Source of the DNA: Clusia tigrina
Lineage: Eukaryota > Arthropoda > Insecta > Diptera > Clusiidae
Assembly (NCBI GenBank): GCA_920105625.2
Contig: OV050032.1
Span: 6,489,129-6,553,128, forward strand
Reading direction: 5' to 3'
DNA length: 64,000 bases
The notes below the pieces were generated by a model. The model was not told where the DNA came from, did no database searches, and worked only from the letters and a program-made list of their open reading frames with translations. A program made the position numbers and the translations under genes. How positions within the stretch are numbered: position 1 is the first letter of the stretch; each line of letters opens with the position of its first letter. Shown here piece by piece: positions 1-13,283 of the stretch.

Positions 1-1834
1 TCTATCTTTCTATGCTTAATTTATAGATATCATCCAGGATTTTCCCTACTTTGGAATAACACTCATGTTTAAGGGTAGTTCGAAGTAGTTTCAAAACCAA
101 AGTTGATGTTAAAACCAATCTCGTTCTCAGAATGATGTTGATTCTTTCTGTCATATTGAGGTATAAACGATGATGCCAATGGGCAATCTTCTCGTAAAGT
201 CGAGAACATTCTGCCAAACAGAGTGCCACTGTCAAAATGACCAAGAAGCATGACTTGAAGGCTCAGTTGTGAGTTGAAAGCAGCTGTGAAGAGAAGTAAA
301 AGTGAGTGTTGGATTGAATTAAACTGTCGGTGTTCTTTTAGTGAACTGGTATTCTTTTTAGGAGTCAACTTTGTTGTAACTTGCTTCCTAAATGAATGCC
401 TGTTGAACTAAACTACTTCAGTTAAAGCCAAGGTATTTGCATGACTCGTACTTGACACAATCCAGTGATCAAACCAATAGCAAACTATACAAATGTTCGT
501 AACAATTGTATAAACAAATTCTGCTGCACTCCGGAGGGCTACTGCAGTATGTGGTGGACAGCACTATGTGGTGGTCAGCTCTACAATATGCGAGTATCCC
601 TGTGGGCGCTGTCCGTGGGGGCATTCATTTCAATTTCCAATATGCTTGATTAAGTTCTCTACACCACTCTAGACCACCTATCTTCGATGAGCTTGCGGAG
701 TGATGTGGTTCAGGCCAGCCACACACTATGCCCGGACTGATTCCACCGACACAACAATGGAATTGCGTTCTTGAACATATTTTGGGATCATCGTTCATTT
801 GAACCACCGCTGCAAGAGTTGCTTTCAAAATTGCCGAAGCCTTCGTTTCGTTTGACCGTTTTTGGGCTCTGTTTTTGTTTTCTGGTTATTTCGAATAGTT
901 CGGTTTGCCTTCAAAACTAAAATTAATGATGAGTGCTGATGATGTCACTGTCTTGTTATTCATATTTTTGCCTCGCTTCTTAATTTTTTGTACTTCTCAT
1001 TACGTCTATTAAATTCTGCAAGCACACAACAAGCTGGAACGAATTTCAAACATAATAGAAATGGAAATAGTGACCCATTTAAGAGCGATATTTGTGTGAA
1101 CCCAGCGGTTTTATTCGCACATGTGAAGGTCTCCGCGCCGCATTTGAAGCTGCTGCTGGCTCTATAAACTGCCAAACAAAACGCTCTTAATTATGAGACC
1201 ATTTCTTTCGTGGTGAGTGCGCGGCAATTTCAAAAAGGAATATCAAATGAAGACAAGACAAGACAACAACAAGACGCCTTTGTTCTCTGAACCTCCGGAA
1301 CGTACATTGTGTCTCTTGGCAAATGTACTGTAATCTGATATGGCACACTTACACACACTCTCACATGCCGTGCACCGTGGAGTTCTCTCTCTACCTGTGT
1401 GTCTCTAGAGTGTGTGTGTGTGTGTGTGCGAGCGTCTTAACTGGAACTCCACTTAATTCCATCAAAACTATTTGCGCTTCAGCTGAAATAATAGCGGAAA
1501 ATGGCCAAATGGAGACAGAACGCAGCGTTTAGCAGCGACACGAGACCCATAAAGAAAGAACATAGAAAGACGTTAAAAAATGGCGTGTTGCTATAAATCT
1601 TAATTGTTGATCATTGTTGTTATTGTTGGTGCTGTTTAAGCTGCTGTTGCTGTTGCTGTGATTCGGTGGCAAATGTGGAGCAAATGTGTGCTTCTTGTTC
1701 TACGAGTACTTTTACTTCTTTTCTGCCTTTACGAACGCTTTTAATTTTGTTGTCGTCTTCGATGTCGGGCAAGTTCCTACAAAAAGAAAAGAATGACATT
1801 ATTATCTCCACTGACTTCATGTGTAAATGTACTC
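1..1834. other. Unassigned AT-rich DNA before the satellite
   Basis: No gene is supported here. The open frames are short, overlap on both strands and match no family I recognise. A (GT)n run lies near 1410-1428 and a CTG/TTG-rich run near 1620-1660. A donor-like GTGAGT at about 1211 has no credible exon before it. I see no transposon ends. This is probably intronic or intergenic. Confidence 0.5.
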
Positions 1835-4800
1835 ATATCTCATATACGTATTATATACGTACTCATATACGTTATATACGTTATATACGTACTCATATAC
1901 GTTGTATACGTGCTCATATACGTTATGTACGTTATATACGTTATATACGTACTCATATACGTTGAATACGTACTCATATACGTTATATACGTACTCATAT
2001 ACGTTATGTACGTTATATACGTTAAGTACGTACTCATATACGTTATATACGTACTTAAATACCTTATGTACGTACTCATATACGTTATATACGTAGTCAT
2101 ATACGTTATATACGTTATATACGTACTCATATACGTTATATACGTAATCATATACGTTATCTACGTACTCATATACTTATATACCTTATGTATGTACTCA
2201 TATACGTTAAGTACGTACTCATATACGTTATATACGTAGTCATATACGTTATATACGTTATATACGTACTCATATACGTTATATACGTGCTCATATACGT
2301 TATGTACGTTATATACGTTATATAGGTACTCATATACGTTATATGCGTACTTATATACCTTATGTACGTACTCATATACGTTATATACGTAGTCATATAC
2401 GTTATATACGTTATGTACGTACTCATGTACGTTATGTACGTTATATACGTTATATACGTACTCATATACATTATATACGTACTTATATACGTTATGTACG
2501 TACTCATATACGTTATATACGTACTCATATACTTATATACCTTATGTATGTACTCATATACGTTATATACGTACTCATATACGTTGTATACGTACTCATA
2601 TACGTTGTATACGTACTCATATACGTTATATACGTTAAGTACGTACTCATATACGTTATATACGTACTCATATACGTTATGTACGTACTCATATACGTTA
2701 TGTACGTACTCATATACGTTATATTCTTACTCATTTAAGTTATATACGTACTCATATACGTTATATACGTACTCATATACGTTGTATACGTGCTCATATA
2801 CGTTATGTACGTTATATACGTTATATACGTACTCATATACGTTGAATACGTACTCATATACGTTATATACGTACTCATATACGTTATGTACGTTATATAC
2901 GTTAAGTACGTACTCATATACGTTATATACGTACTTAAATACCTTATGTACGTACTCATATACGTTATATACGTAGTCATATACGTTATATACGTTATAT
3001 ACGTACTCATATACGTTATATACGTAATCATATACGTTATCTACGTACTCATATACTTATATACCTTATGTATGTACTCATATACGTTAAGTACGTACTC
3101 ATATACGTTATATACGTAGTCATATACGTTATATACGTTATATACGTACTCATATACGTTATATACGTGCTCATATACGTTATGTACGTTATATACGTTA
3201 TATAGGTACTCATATACGTTATATGCGTACTTATATACCTTATGTACGTACTCATATACGTTATATACGTAGTCATATACGTTATATACGTTATGTACGT
3301 ACTCATGTACGTTATGTACGTTATATACGTTATATACGTACTCATATACATTATATACGTACTTATATACGTTATGTACGTACTCATATACGTTATATAC
3401 GTACTCATATACTTATATACCTTATGTATGTACTCATATACGTTATATACGTACTCATATACGTTGTATACGTACTCATATACGTTGTATACGTACTCAT
3501 ATACGTTATATACGTTAAGTACGTACTCATATACGTTATATACGTACTCATATACGTTATGTACGTACTCATATACGTTATGTACGTACTCATATACGTT
3601 ATATTCTTACTCATTTAAGTTATATACGTACTCATATACGTTATATACGTACTCATATACGTTGTATACGTGCTCATATACGTTATGTACGTTATATACG
3701 TTATATACGTACTCATATACGTTGAATACGTACTCATATACGTTATATACGTACTCATATACGTTGAATACGTACTCATATACGTTATATACGTACTCAT
3801 ATACGTTATGTACGTTATATACGTTATGTACTTACTCATATACGTTATATACGTACTTATATACCTTATGTACGTACTCATATACGTTATATACGTAGTC
3901 ATATACGTTATATACGTTATATACGTACTCATATACGTTATATACGTAATCATATACGTTATCTACGTACTCATATACTTATATACCTTATGTATGTACT
4001 CATATACGTTAAGTACGTACTCATATACGTTATATACGTACTTATATACCTTATGTACGTACTCATATACGTTATATACGTACTCATATACGTTATATAC
4101 GTTATATACGTACTCATATACGTTATATACGTACTCATATACGTTATCTACGTACTCATATACTTATATACCTTATGTATGTACTCATATACGTTATATA
4201 CGTACTCATATACGTTATATACGTACTTATATACCTTATGTACGTACTCATATACGTTATATACGTAGTCATATATGTTATATACGTTATATACGTACTC
4301 ATATACGTTATATACGTACTCATATACGTTATCTACGTACTCATATACTTATATACCTTATGTATGTACTCATATACGTTATATACGTACTCATATACGT
4401 TATATACGTACTTATATACCTTATGTACGTACTCATATACGTTATATACGTAGTCATATACGTTATATACGTTATATACGTACTCATATACGTTATATAC
4501 GTGCTCATATACGTTATGTACGTTATATACGTTATATACGTACTCATATACGTTATATACGTACTTATATACCTTATGTACGTACTCATATACGTTATAT
4601 ACGTAGTCATATACGTTATATACGTTATATACGTACTCATATACGTTATATACGTACTCATATACGTTATCTACGTACTCATATACTTATATACCTTATG
4701 TATGTACTCATATACGTTATATACGTTATATACGTACTCATATACGTTATCTACGTACTCATATACTTATATACCTTATGTATGTACTCATATACGTTAT

Positions 4801-5455
4801 ATACGTACTCATATACGTTATATACGTACTTATATACCTTATGTACGTACTCATATACGTTATATACGTAGTCATATACGTTATATACGTTATATACGTA
4901 CTCATATACGTTATATACGTGCTCATATACGTTATGTACGTTATATACGTTATATACGTACTCATATACGTTATATACGTACTTATATACCTTATGTACG
5001 TACTCATATACGTTATATACGTAGTCATATACGTTATATACGTTATATACGTACTCATATACGTTATATACGTACTCATATACGTTATCTACGTACTCAT
5101 ATACTTATATACCTTATGTATGTACTCATATACGTTATATACGTACTCATATACGTTATATACGTACTTATATACCTTATGTACGTACTCATATACGTTA
5201 TATACGTAGTCATATACGTTATATACGTTATATACGTACTCATATACGTTATATACGTGCTCATATACGTTATGTACGTTATATACGTTATATACGTACT
5301 CATATACGTTATGTACGTTATATACGTTATATACGTACTTATATACGTTATATACGTACTTATATACGTTATGTACGTACTCATATACGTTATATTCTTA
5401 CTCATTTAAGTTATATACGTACTCATATACGTTATATACGTTATATACGTACGCA
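1835..5455. repeat. ACGT-core satellite with higher-order structure
   Basis: About 3.6 kb is built from two short modules. One is a roughly 21-bp module (ACTCATATACG followed by TTATATACGT). The other is a 9-bp module (TTATATACG or TTATGTACG). Variant modules recur at a fixed spacing: GTTGAATACG is at 1961, 2841 and 3721, which gives an 880-bp higher-order unit in two full copies and part of a third. The right half is organised differently, with blocks of about 418 bp (4341 and 4759) and about 185 bp. The unit is rich in the palindrome TACGTA and has few stop codons. Long open frames of up to 579 codons on both strands are therefore by-products, not genes. Confidence 0.95.
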
Positions 5456-5790
5456 TTTAAGCTTAAAGAAAGAAAGAAGGAGAAGGAGAAACTCCAACGC
5501 CTCCAATTGAAAATTTTGAGAATGATCTCCGGTGCTCCATGGTACGTGAGGAACATAAACAACCACCGTGACCACGATGGAAAATGAAATGGTGAACACC
5601 TACAAAACCTACGCTCTTAAATTGGAAAATCTCCCGAACTGCTTGGCTAGGAGCCTACTAAAGCTTCCCTCTACAAGGCACCTCACAAGGAAGGATATAT
5701 ACCTTAGGCCTGAAAACACCAAATATTCGATGCAGTGGCTGAGGACATTACCTGGATATGTAAATGTAGTCTTGTAATCTTACAAAAATG
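5456..5790 (+). mobile_element. Jockey-clade non-LTR retrotransposon 3' fragment
   Basis: The conceptual + strand translation matches the C-terminal end of jockey-clade reverse transcriptases. Near 5514-5570 it reads LRMISGAPWYVRNINNHRDH. After a frame change, about 5589-5715 reads NTYKTYALKLENLPNCLARS and then a TRRLKRKDIYL-like end. The same region of the larger jockey-type copy at 49.65-52.44 kb reads VLRLIVKAPWFVRNDI. Only the last ~100 codons and a short 3' tail survive, with at least one frameshift. The fragment starts directly at the right end of the ACGT satellite. It encodes nothing functional. The clade call rests on the APW(Y/F)VRN signature and is fairly secure; the family is not determined. 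Confidence 0.75.
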
Positions 5791-5944
5791 ACTGTTAGTT
5801 TCGTAACAAAGAAAGATTCGGTAAATAAACAGATGGAAAAAAGACGCCGTTTGATTATCTTTGAGTGGTGCGACGTAGAAGAGAACATTGTTATTTGACA
5901 GGGACATTTTCGTTGTGTTCACAAACCAGCTCCTTCAAAACGGT

Positions 5945-6480
5945 TTACGGGAAATTTGAGGTCTCTCGCTTAGGGGAAGAAAACATTTCTATTCCACAAG
6001 AAAACATTTCTATACTATTTTCCTTTGTTCGATCAGACCGTGAGTGAGTGAGTCTAATTGAGTGAGAACACTCCTTCGGCCACGTGCCACTCTTCATTTC
6101 GCTCTTTTTTCGTTCTCATCTGATAATGTCATCATTCGTTCTTCCGCAGATACAAACCCAAACAATTTTGTCCACGGTTTACTGGAAATATTCCTTTCAT
6201 TTGAGGTCTCTCGCTTAGTGTAAGAAAACATTTCTAACCATTTTCCTTCTACACAGAAATATACAGAACAGAACAGTCCACCGAAGCACGTGGTCAGTTG
6301 CGGTTGTTGAATTATTCGAATGGATTTTATACGCGACTTGTTCGATCAGACCGTGAGTGAGTGAGTCTAATTGAGTGAGAACACTCCTTCCGCCACATGC
6401 CACTCTTCGTTTCGCTCGGTTTTCGCTCTCATCTGCTAATGTCATCATCATTCGTTCTTCCACAGACACTTTTGTCCGCT
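5945..6480. repeat. Imperfect two-copy direct duplication
   Basis: Two copies share GAGGTCTCTCGCTTAG (5958 and 6203) and TTCGATCAGACCGTGAG (about 6028 and 6341), then a long shared tail ending in CACTCTTCRTTTCGCTC. The second copy holds about 65 extra bases, so the offset grows from about 245 to about 313. No coding function is seen. Confidence 0.8.
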
Positions 6481-7345
6481 GAACTTTTTGTGCTCGTAAT
6501 CACCTTTTACGATTTCCTCATCATCGAAATGTCAAAATGTTATAAGCGAATATAAATATTTTTAGATGAGTGATCAAATACTTAAAATTTATTGACTAAA
6601 AAATTTCCAAAAAAAAAAAAAAAACAACAAAGAACAAAACGAACTGAGCCTGAACCATAAATAAAGAGCTTTTTATGACAACAGAGCAGCAAACTCGTGT
6701 TTCTAGTTTTTTATTTATATTTATTTAATAATTATTTTTCATTTTAAGTTATTGTTCCTTATTTTTTCTATTATTTTTTTTATTATTTTGTTGATATAAA
6801 TTTAATATTTAAATATTTCACGATATTTTTTATTATATATTTGCATTTGTGAGCCATAATTTTGGCCATTTCCAGACGCTCGACACGAACGTTCTTTATG
6901 GCTGCGTCAATTTTATGAATGCCACAAATTTCCGAAAGTGTGTGGGTTGTTCAGGGCGGCGGGCGTTGAATGTATCGACATGCGTGCCAAGCGTTAATCT
7001 TTTAGTCTCCTGTAATTCTTATTATTAGTTTTAGTACTTTGTCCACTTCGGCGATGAACACAAACAATCAGGCCGCATGGATCATGGTGGATCAACAGGC
7101 CAATTCCAATGTTGAGTCTCATGCCATCGTTGCCATGTGGAAAGGAAGGGAGCTTGTGAGGCAGGCGGCAAGTTGATGAGTGTGTTTGAGGTTTATTATA
7201 ATATAATTGCTAATGGAATTCTCGACTTTAGATACCTATGAATTACCTCGGCTTCCTGGGGGGTACCGCAGGCTCTTCTACAGTCTGGGGTTTTGTTTTG
7301 GATGCTGCAACTGTGAAACATATGCTCAAGTGTTGTTTAGGTTCG
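6481..7345. other. AT-rich unassigned stretch
   Basis: A poly(A)-like run lies near 6608-6625 and a very A/T-rich block at 6700-6850. There are no supported genes, repeats or transposon ends. Confidence 0.4.
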
Positions 7346-7955
7346 CTGAGAATAAACTCGTGTTGTTGTAAGGTTCCGGATCACATTTTTCCATTCTCTT
7401 CTAGAGATGAAGTCATACGAACACAGTTTCCGAAGGATTCTTTTTCCTCTCCCCTGCCGAAATAGATAAATGGGAAAGAGGAAATGTAAATGTAAATCTC
7501 TGAGAATAAACTCGTGTTGTTGTAAGGTTCTGGATCACATTTTTCCATTCTCTTCTAGAGATGAAGTCATACAGAACACAGTTTCCGAAGGATTCTTTTT
7601 CCTCTCCCCTGCCGAAATAGATAAATGGGAAAGAGGAAATGTAAATGGAAATCTCTGAGAATAAACTCGTGTTGTTGTAAGGTTCTGGATCACATTTTTC
7701 CATTCTCTTCTAGAGATGAAGTCATACAGAACACAGTTTCCGAAGGATTCTTTTTCCTCTCCCCTGCCGAAATAGATAAATTGGAAAGAGGAAATGTAAA
7801 TGTAAATCTCTGAGAATAAACTCGTGTTGTTGTAAGGTTCTGGATCACATTTTTCCGTTCTCTTTGGAGATGAAGTCATACAAAAACAGTAGAAGGATTT
7901 CTTTCCCTCTCTCTCTTGCCGAAATAGATAAATGAAAGAGGACATGTAACTGGAG
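7346..7955. repeat. 155-bp tandem repeat, four copies
   Basis: Units begin CTGAGAATAAACTCGTG at 7346, 7500, 7655 and 7810. The first is one base shorter. Copies two and three are nearly identical and the fourth is more diverged and shortened. Partial frames open across the array are by-products of repetition. Confidence 0.95.
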
Positions 7956-8084
7956 AAACTGCTGAACCTTCACAGAATCAGTGGTAGTCCAAAATCTGTC
8001 TATCGCACTTCCTTCTCACAATTTCCATATAATTCATAAACGTTGTTTCCCGCCACTAATTGCCAATGCACGCGTAACTAAACA

Positions 8085-8225
8085 CCTCAACTCCTCTCCA
8101 CTTCACTTCACTCTACTCCACTCCTATTCACTCTACTCCTCTCCACTTCACTTCACTTCACTTCACTCCACTCCACTCCACTCCACTCTACTTACTCCAC
8201 AGCACTCACCTCATCTCACCTCATT
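8085..8225. repeat. CACTC/CACTT pentamer-rich microsatellite
   Basis: The + strand is a degenerate array of CACTC, CACTT and CTACTC words with almost no other sequence. It is non-coding simple-sequence DNA. Confidence 0.85.
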
Positions 8226-8577
8226 TCAGTGCTACTGCGACTGCAACGCGCTGCACCTCGTTTTTTTTTTTCTAATACAGAAGTTAACAGCATGACGTGC
8301 TGTAAACGCCCTCCCTCTCTCGAAGGCTTAGGTCGGTTAGGCAGGCGGCATTTTGTGTGCTTGACACAATCGCAGCAACTGCAATTGGAAAACCGTAAAA
8401 AAAGTAAATGAATGAAACAGATTCGAAGCGAAAATAATTCGATTTGTTTTGAAATTTAATGTTGGTTTCTTGTTGCCTGGTGTGGCGGGACCAGAGTGTG
8501 CCGGAATCCGTGTTGGAGAGCTGCGAGTAGCGAACAAATTTTCGAATACCGACTACAGTAATGCACATCACTGTTCC

Positions 8578-8735
8578 CGAGGTTAGAAGTGGGGTGGGCC
8601 GGAGAGCCGTCTCCAAGTAGTCAGGCATTGATGTCTATTGTACTAGAAGATGCAAGTGGGGTAGGCTGGAGAGCCGCCGAAGAAGAAGGTCTCCAAGCAC
8701 TCAGGCATTGATGTCTATTGTACTAGAAGATAGAG
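8578..8735. repeat. Two-copy direct repeat of about 75 bp
   Basis: The block AGTGGGGT(G/A)GGC(C/T)GGAGAGCCG, followed by GTCTCCAAG and CAGGCATTGATGTCTATTG, occurs twice in direct orientation. The second copy carries a short purine-rich insertion (GAAGAAGAAGG). Confidence 0.8.
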
Positions 8736-9093
8736 GAGAGGTAGACAACCCGAGGATAGCAAAGAGTTGGTCATTCTATTCAAGACGCATGCACAATGCA
8801 ATCAGCTTCTTTCCTGCGTTGGTTGATTTAGAGCTGCAACCCAGTTTCCCATGCAAAGAACATTCTGCAAGTTTTGTGGCTTATTTTGAAACCGAGGTCG
8901 TTGTTGGTAACGAGTTGCGATTGCTGCAGTTCTGCGAATTATCGACTTGGCACTGTGTTAACGACACTTATTTGCGAACATTTGTTTCCAGTGCCCATGG
9001 CAACTTCATAGCAAGCATCTCTTAATCAATTCGTAACTTGGGTGGCTTTGATTCGATTCGGTAAATGATGGAAACATTATTTACATCACTTAA

Positions 9094-9124
<31 letters not shown>

Positions 9125-10430
9125 AACACACACACACACAAACACACACACCGGTTCTATGACATTTGATGACAACGTAAGGGGGGAGTCAACAACAAAA
9201 TCTAATTTGAAGACCTTAAAACATTAAGAAAATACTTATTAATAAATAGAGGAAAACTAAACAGTTTGTTTTAATTCATTTTGATAGCAAAATGCTACGA
9301 TTTTTTGCTTTGACAACAGTGCTGCCAAGTTATAAAATTGGCATATTTTGCCTCAATTATACACAATTATACGACTGGCAAATAAACGTGGCAATAACCG
9401 AGTCATGTAATAGAAATTCAAGCATCTCTAACATGACTGTCTGCGGTTGTTTTGCTGCTGCATGAGCTTGAAGATAACTGAGCCGAAAATCGCTCACAAA
9501 AAAATGGCGAAAACGTGACTCTTTGCGGGCGCTCCCCAATGGAACTGAAACTACTGCATCCAAATCCGAATCCGATTCCGAATCTGGGGCTTGCAGTTGA
9601 AGTTGAAGCTGAAGCAGAGAACTGCGCACGTGTTGCTCTCGTCGTCGTTAGCTACCTTCCTCCATTAAGAGTGCATTTTAATTGATATATTAGCCTTTCG
9701 TTGCATGTCAGTGTAATAAATTGCTTTTAATTTTCTTGTCATGATTTTTTCCTTTAATAAATTCGAGAAATAAAAACTCAAATTTACAGTGAAATGTTTC
9801 TTTTCATACTTTATGGAAATCGATTTCAATTAGAAAGAGTTCAACCACTGCGAACGCTTTACAAACTATTCGTACCTCTTTTTGGTTTCCTGTGTACTGT
9901 TGTCTGAAATTGCCCACCATAATGACCCATTGCTCAGCATACCTAAGCCTACCTAGACCTCCCCTTCCCCTCTTCGGAGGTTTCTTTTTTGTGTGGTTTT
10001 TTTTTGTCACATTTCCGTTCCGCTACGAAACCCTGAAACAAACACAGCGCAAGCGCACGCAAATAATTCACTTTTGCAATGTTCTGGCATTAACTTTTTC
10101 ACCGTTCAAATGTGTTAATGACGTGCACTCAATTTTTCGATGTTTTTTGTTAAAAAGTTCATTTTTTTGTTTTCTTTACAACATTTCTCTTACGACATTT
10201 CCGCTTGCCCGCAGATTTAGAGCCATGAGTAAACGCATTCAATCGCACAGTTGTAGATAATTTGATGTTGAGTAATGGGGATTTTGGTTTGCTTTCAGTG
10301 ACCTTCTTTGTATTGTGATGAAAATTAGTTTTGATCAAAGTTCACTGGATTGTGGCAAATAAGAAAAAGTTCGCCATTTGTTTACTGGTTTGTACTTTAG
10401 ATGGAAATAGTTGAACTACCTCTCTAATCA
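8736..10430. other. Unassigned stretch with a (CA)n run
   Basis: A CA dinucleotide run with scattered AAC variants lies at 9093-9153. Near 9933-9965 a CATACCTAAGCCTACCTAGA stretch resembles the CCTAACC-rich 3' tails of fly non-LTR elements, but the coding part is missing. No host gene is recognised. Confidence 0.4.
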
Positions 10431-10764
10431 TTCTCTTCAATGCAACTTTTCAGCAGTTTCCCCATTTGAGTCTCTTTCAATCGTCTCACTATAGCAGTCA
10501 AATTACAACCGAACTAATCTCTCTAATCAGTGAGGTGTTTTATAGTTGATTCGAGAACTTTTCGTGGCATTGCTGGAATGTGTTCGCTACACTCAGGAAC
10601 TCAGAGCAAGAGCATATGAAGAAGTTATCAGTAGCACCATGGCATATCGAGTGTTCTGTACTAGTGTTGTGCCAAACTTTTGAGTTGCTGTAAGAACTTG
10701 AAGATTTGATTCCTCTCTTAGATCGAATGAATCTCTTTGGTATGGTATGTTCTGCAAAACTGTA

Positions 10765-11220
10765 TAAAGACAAAGGAGTGTCTCATTGTTATCACCTATG
10801 AGTGTGGTTCTAATAGAACCATTGAACAATGAGTGATTCACAGTGTTTCAATTCAGTGTAGTCATTCTTACCACCTTTGAGTGTAGTTCTAATAGAACCA
10901 TAGAACAATGAATGATTCACAGTGTTTCAATTCAGTGTAGTCATTCTTACCACCTTTGAGTGTAGTTCTAATAGAACCATTGAACAATGAGTGATTCACA
11001 GTGTTTCAATTCAGTGTATTCATTCTTACCACCTTTGAGTGTAGTTCTCATAGAACTATAGAAAAATGATTCACAGTGTTTCAATTCAGTGTAGTCATTC
11101 TTACCAGCTTTGAGTGTAGTTCTCATAGAACTATAGAAAAATGATTCACAGTGTTTCGATCCAGTGTAGTCATTCTTACCACCTATGAATGTAGTTCCCA
11201 TAAAACTATAGAACATGGAT
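10765..11220. repeat. 75-79-bp tandem repeat, about six copies
   Basis: CAGTGTTTCAATTCAGTGTA recurs at 10841, 10920 and 10999 (79-bp spacing), then at 11074 and 11149 (75-bp spacing, with one substitution in the last copy). The later units therefore share a 4-bp deletion. A diverged partial unit continues near 11275-11305. Confidence 0.92.
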
Positions 11221-12619
11221 TAAACAAGACGGGTATTCTAGACAGTTATTTCCAAGTCCTGGATGTTACTCTAGCAGTGTTTCAATCCACTGTAGTCATT
11301 TCGCAGCCACACGCGTGTGTTTCCAACCCCTTTCGTACTGGTCAGACTTTGGAGTCCTCCAATACTCGAAGAGTATTGCTGAAATCATCATGGCTTATGA
11401 GTAAGTTTCAGTTCCCCACACTTCTTTATGTCGGTGTACAACTGAGTATTTTTCTATATATTTTTCTACATACTTTTCTATATATTTTCGTTGGACCGAA
11501 GGAGTAGAGTGGATGTTTTTTCTTGTTCAACTATATTTGACATTTCACCAATTCTATAAACATTTTGAATGTGTTCTTCCATCGCTTTGTACCTCAACTC
11601 TTCGACTCTTTGTTGTTTTTTTCTTGCTATTTCATGGTCGTTTTTTCATAACTCCCTACAATGAATGTTCCAACTTCTCTTACCCAGTAGTATTCTTATC
11701 TCATATCTGTTTGTTTGTTTGTGTTTGTTGTGTCGTTTTTCTATTTTCCTATTGATTTTCAGTTTTTCATTCTATTGGCCACACTCCTTGCCTTCCTGCG
11801 AGGTAGAGCGCAAGTGAACCGCGGCGGCGATGTCGGCTCTGTCGCTGTCAGTGTTTGCACTCTAAATTGCCGTAATTACGACGGGACGGGTCGGCGGAAC
11901 ACCACTTCGAAAGGGAAAAGTCGTTGCCAAAACAGGCCTAGTTTGGTTTGCATTCTGGACTGAGCTCGGCTCTTTAGCAGAGCGTGCAGGCGCATGCACG
12001 CCTCGGGAGAAAGAACAGCAGCCAGGCCGACAAACAAACAAACAAACAGACAGACACACAGACACATCAGCTAGACAAGCGGACGACGGGGAACTAGGCA
12101 GCGATAGGGTGTAGTTCGTACAGGTGGTCTACACCGCCGTGCCGCTGTATTTCTGTACCGCCTGCAGGCGCATTTACATTGTACTCGTACACATTTATTT
12201 GTTCATTTATTTATTGGGTTTGGGTTACTCGTATTTATCATTTTTGTTATTAATTGGCGATCCATTATCGTTCCTTGCCCGTCGAGCTGTTCTGTATGCG
12301 ACATACAAAGCAGACCAACCGCAAACGCTGTAAATCATGATAACAGTTTTGCTAGCAGAGGGTTACAGGGTGGGGGTGCGCGCCGTCAACTGAAAAATTG
12401 GGTCGGATTGGGAACGGAATTATATAAATACTGTTTGTGTGCTGTAACATCGACGAACAATGTCCACGACAGCAATTTCGTACAATTATTCTATGGCTGC
12501 GAATTCTAAACCATAATTAGTGGGGTGTAGTCGTGTGTGTGCGCATGGCTATAGGGAAATTACAGGTGTGTACAGGTCCGCTTCACTCTCTTCGATTTCG
12601 TTGGTGTTCCCCAGCCTCA
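11221..12619. other. Unassigned stretch
   Basis: The sequence contains T-rich runs and a short array of ACAAACAAACA and CAGACAGACA near 12030-12065. A TATATAAATA word near 12420 has no convincing initiator downstream. No protein family was recognised in any frame. Confidence 0.4.
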
Positions 12620-12999
12620 GGGCCTTATTTGAGCAGTCAATTTGCGAAGGAATTGGACATCTCTGAGCCCATATTGTGAGGAATTTTGCGTAAAAATTTT
12701 GAACTTCACGTTACAAGATCAAATCAGCTCAAGAACTGGAGTATTTGAAGCGCCAAAATCTCTTCGATGGGTTTGAAGAAAAACCTGAATTTCTCGCTAA
12801 ATAATCTTCAGCGGTGAAGCTCATTTCTGGCTTAATGGTTGAGTTGTTGGACATTAACAATTTGACATGTTCTTCAGGAGACTCCATTGTATCCAAAAAA
12901 AGTTACCATGCGATATGGATTTCAAGCTGGAGGTGTGACTGGACTCTATTTTCTCGTCGATGAAAATGAACGCCATGTTACGATGAATGGTCATCGCAA

Positions 13000-13195
13000 A
13001 ATCCATCAAATTATCTGGATGGTTCCCTGGGACATAATGGGGCAGTCGGGTCTGTTCTTGCGCTAACTATCACCATCTTTAAGTAAGAGAATTTTAGTCA
13101 GAGCTTGAACATCGCCACACCGTGGTAACACAACGTCCCATTTGGTGTGCTCAAGTGTGCTTTTGGTAAACTAACCTGCTACTCCTCAATGGTTC
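13000..13195 (+). mobile_element. Non-LTR retrotransposon 3'-end fragment
   Basis: This stretch closely resembles 41,480-41,690. Shared landmarks are CATCAAA(T/C)TATC(T/A)GGATGGTT (the IKLSGWF coding end), CTAACTATCACCAT / CTGACTATCACCAT, CACACCGTGGTA, GTGCTCAAGTGTGCTTTTG and CTGC(T/C)ACTCCT. It interrupts the Tc3-like transposase between its MNGH and FWSEL blocks. It contains only the last coding residues and the 3' untranslated tail. Confidence 0.75.
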
Positions 13196-13283
13196 AAAGA
13201 GTTCGCTATCTTGCCCTGTTGAAGGACGGTTTTTGGTCAGAACTGGTTGCTCTGGACATGAGTGATATGTGGCTACAACAATA

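Noticed and set aside
3670..5409. 579-codon open frame with Tyr/Val/Leu/Ile-rich translation
   Set aside because: It lies wholly in the ACGT satellite, and open frames on both strands have equal right to be called. Low stop content comes from the repeat unit.
1835..5455. CRISPR array
   Set aside because: Repeats are contiguous, with no unique spacers and no cas genes, and the genome is eukaryotic.
12415..12470. TATA promoter at TATATAAATA
   Set aside because: There is no initiator or downstream element at the right spacing and no gene follows.
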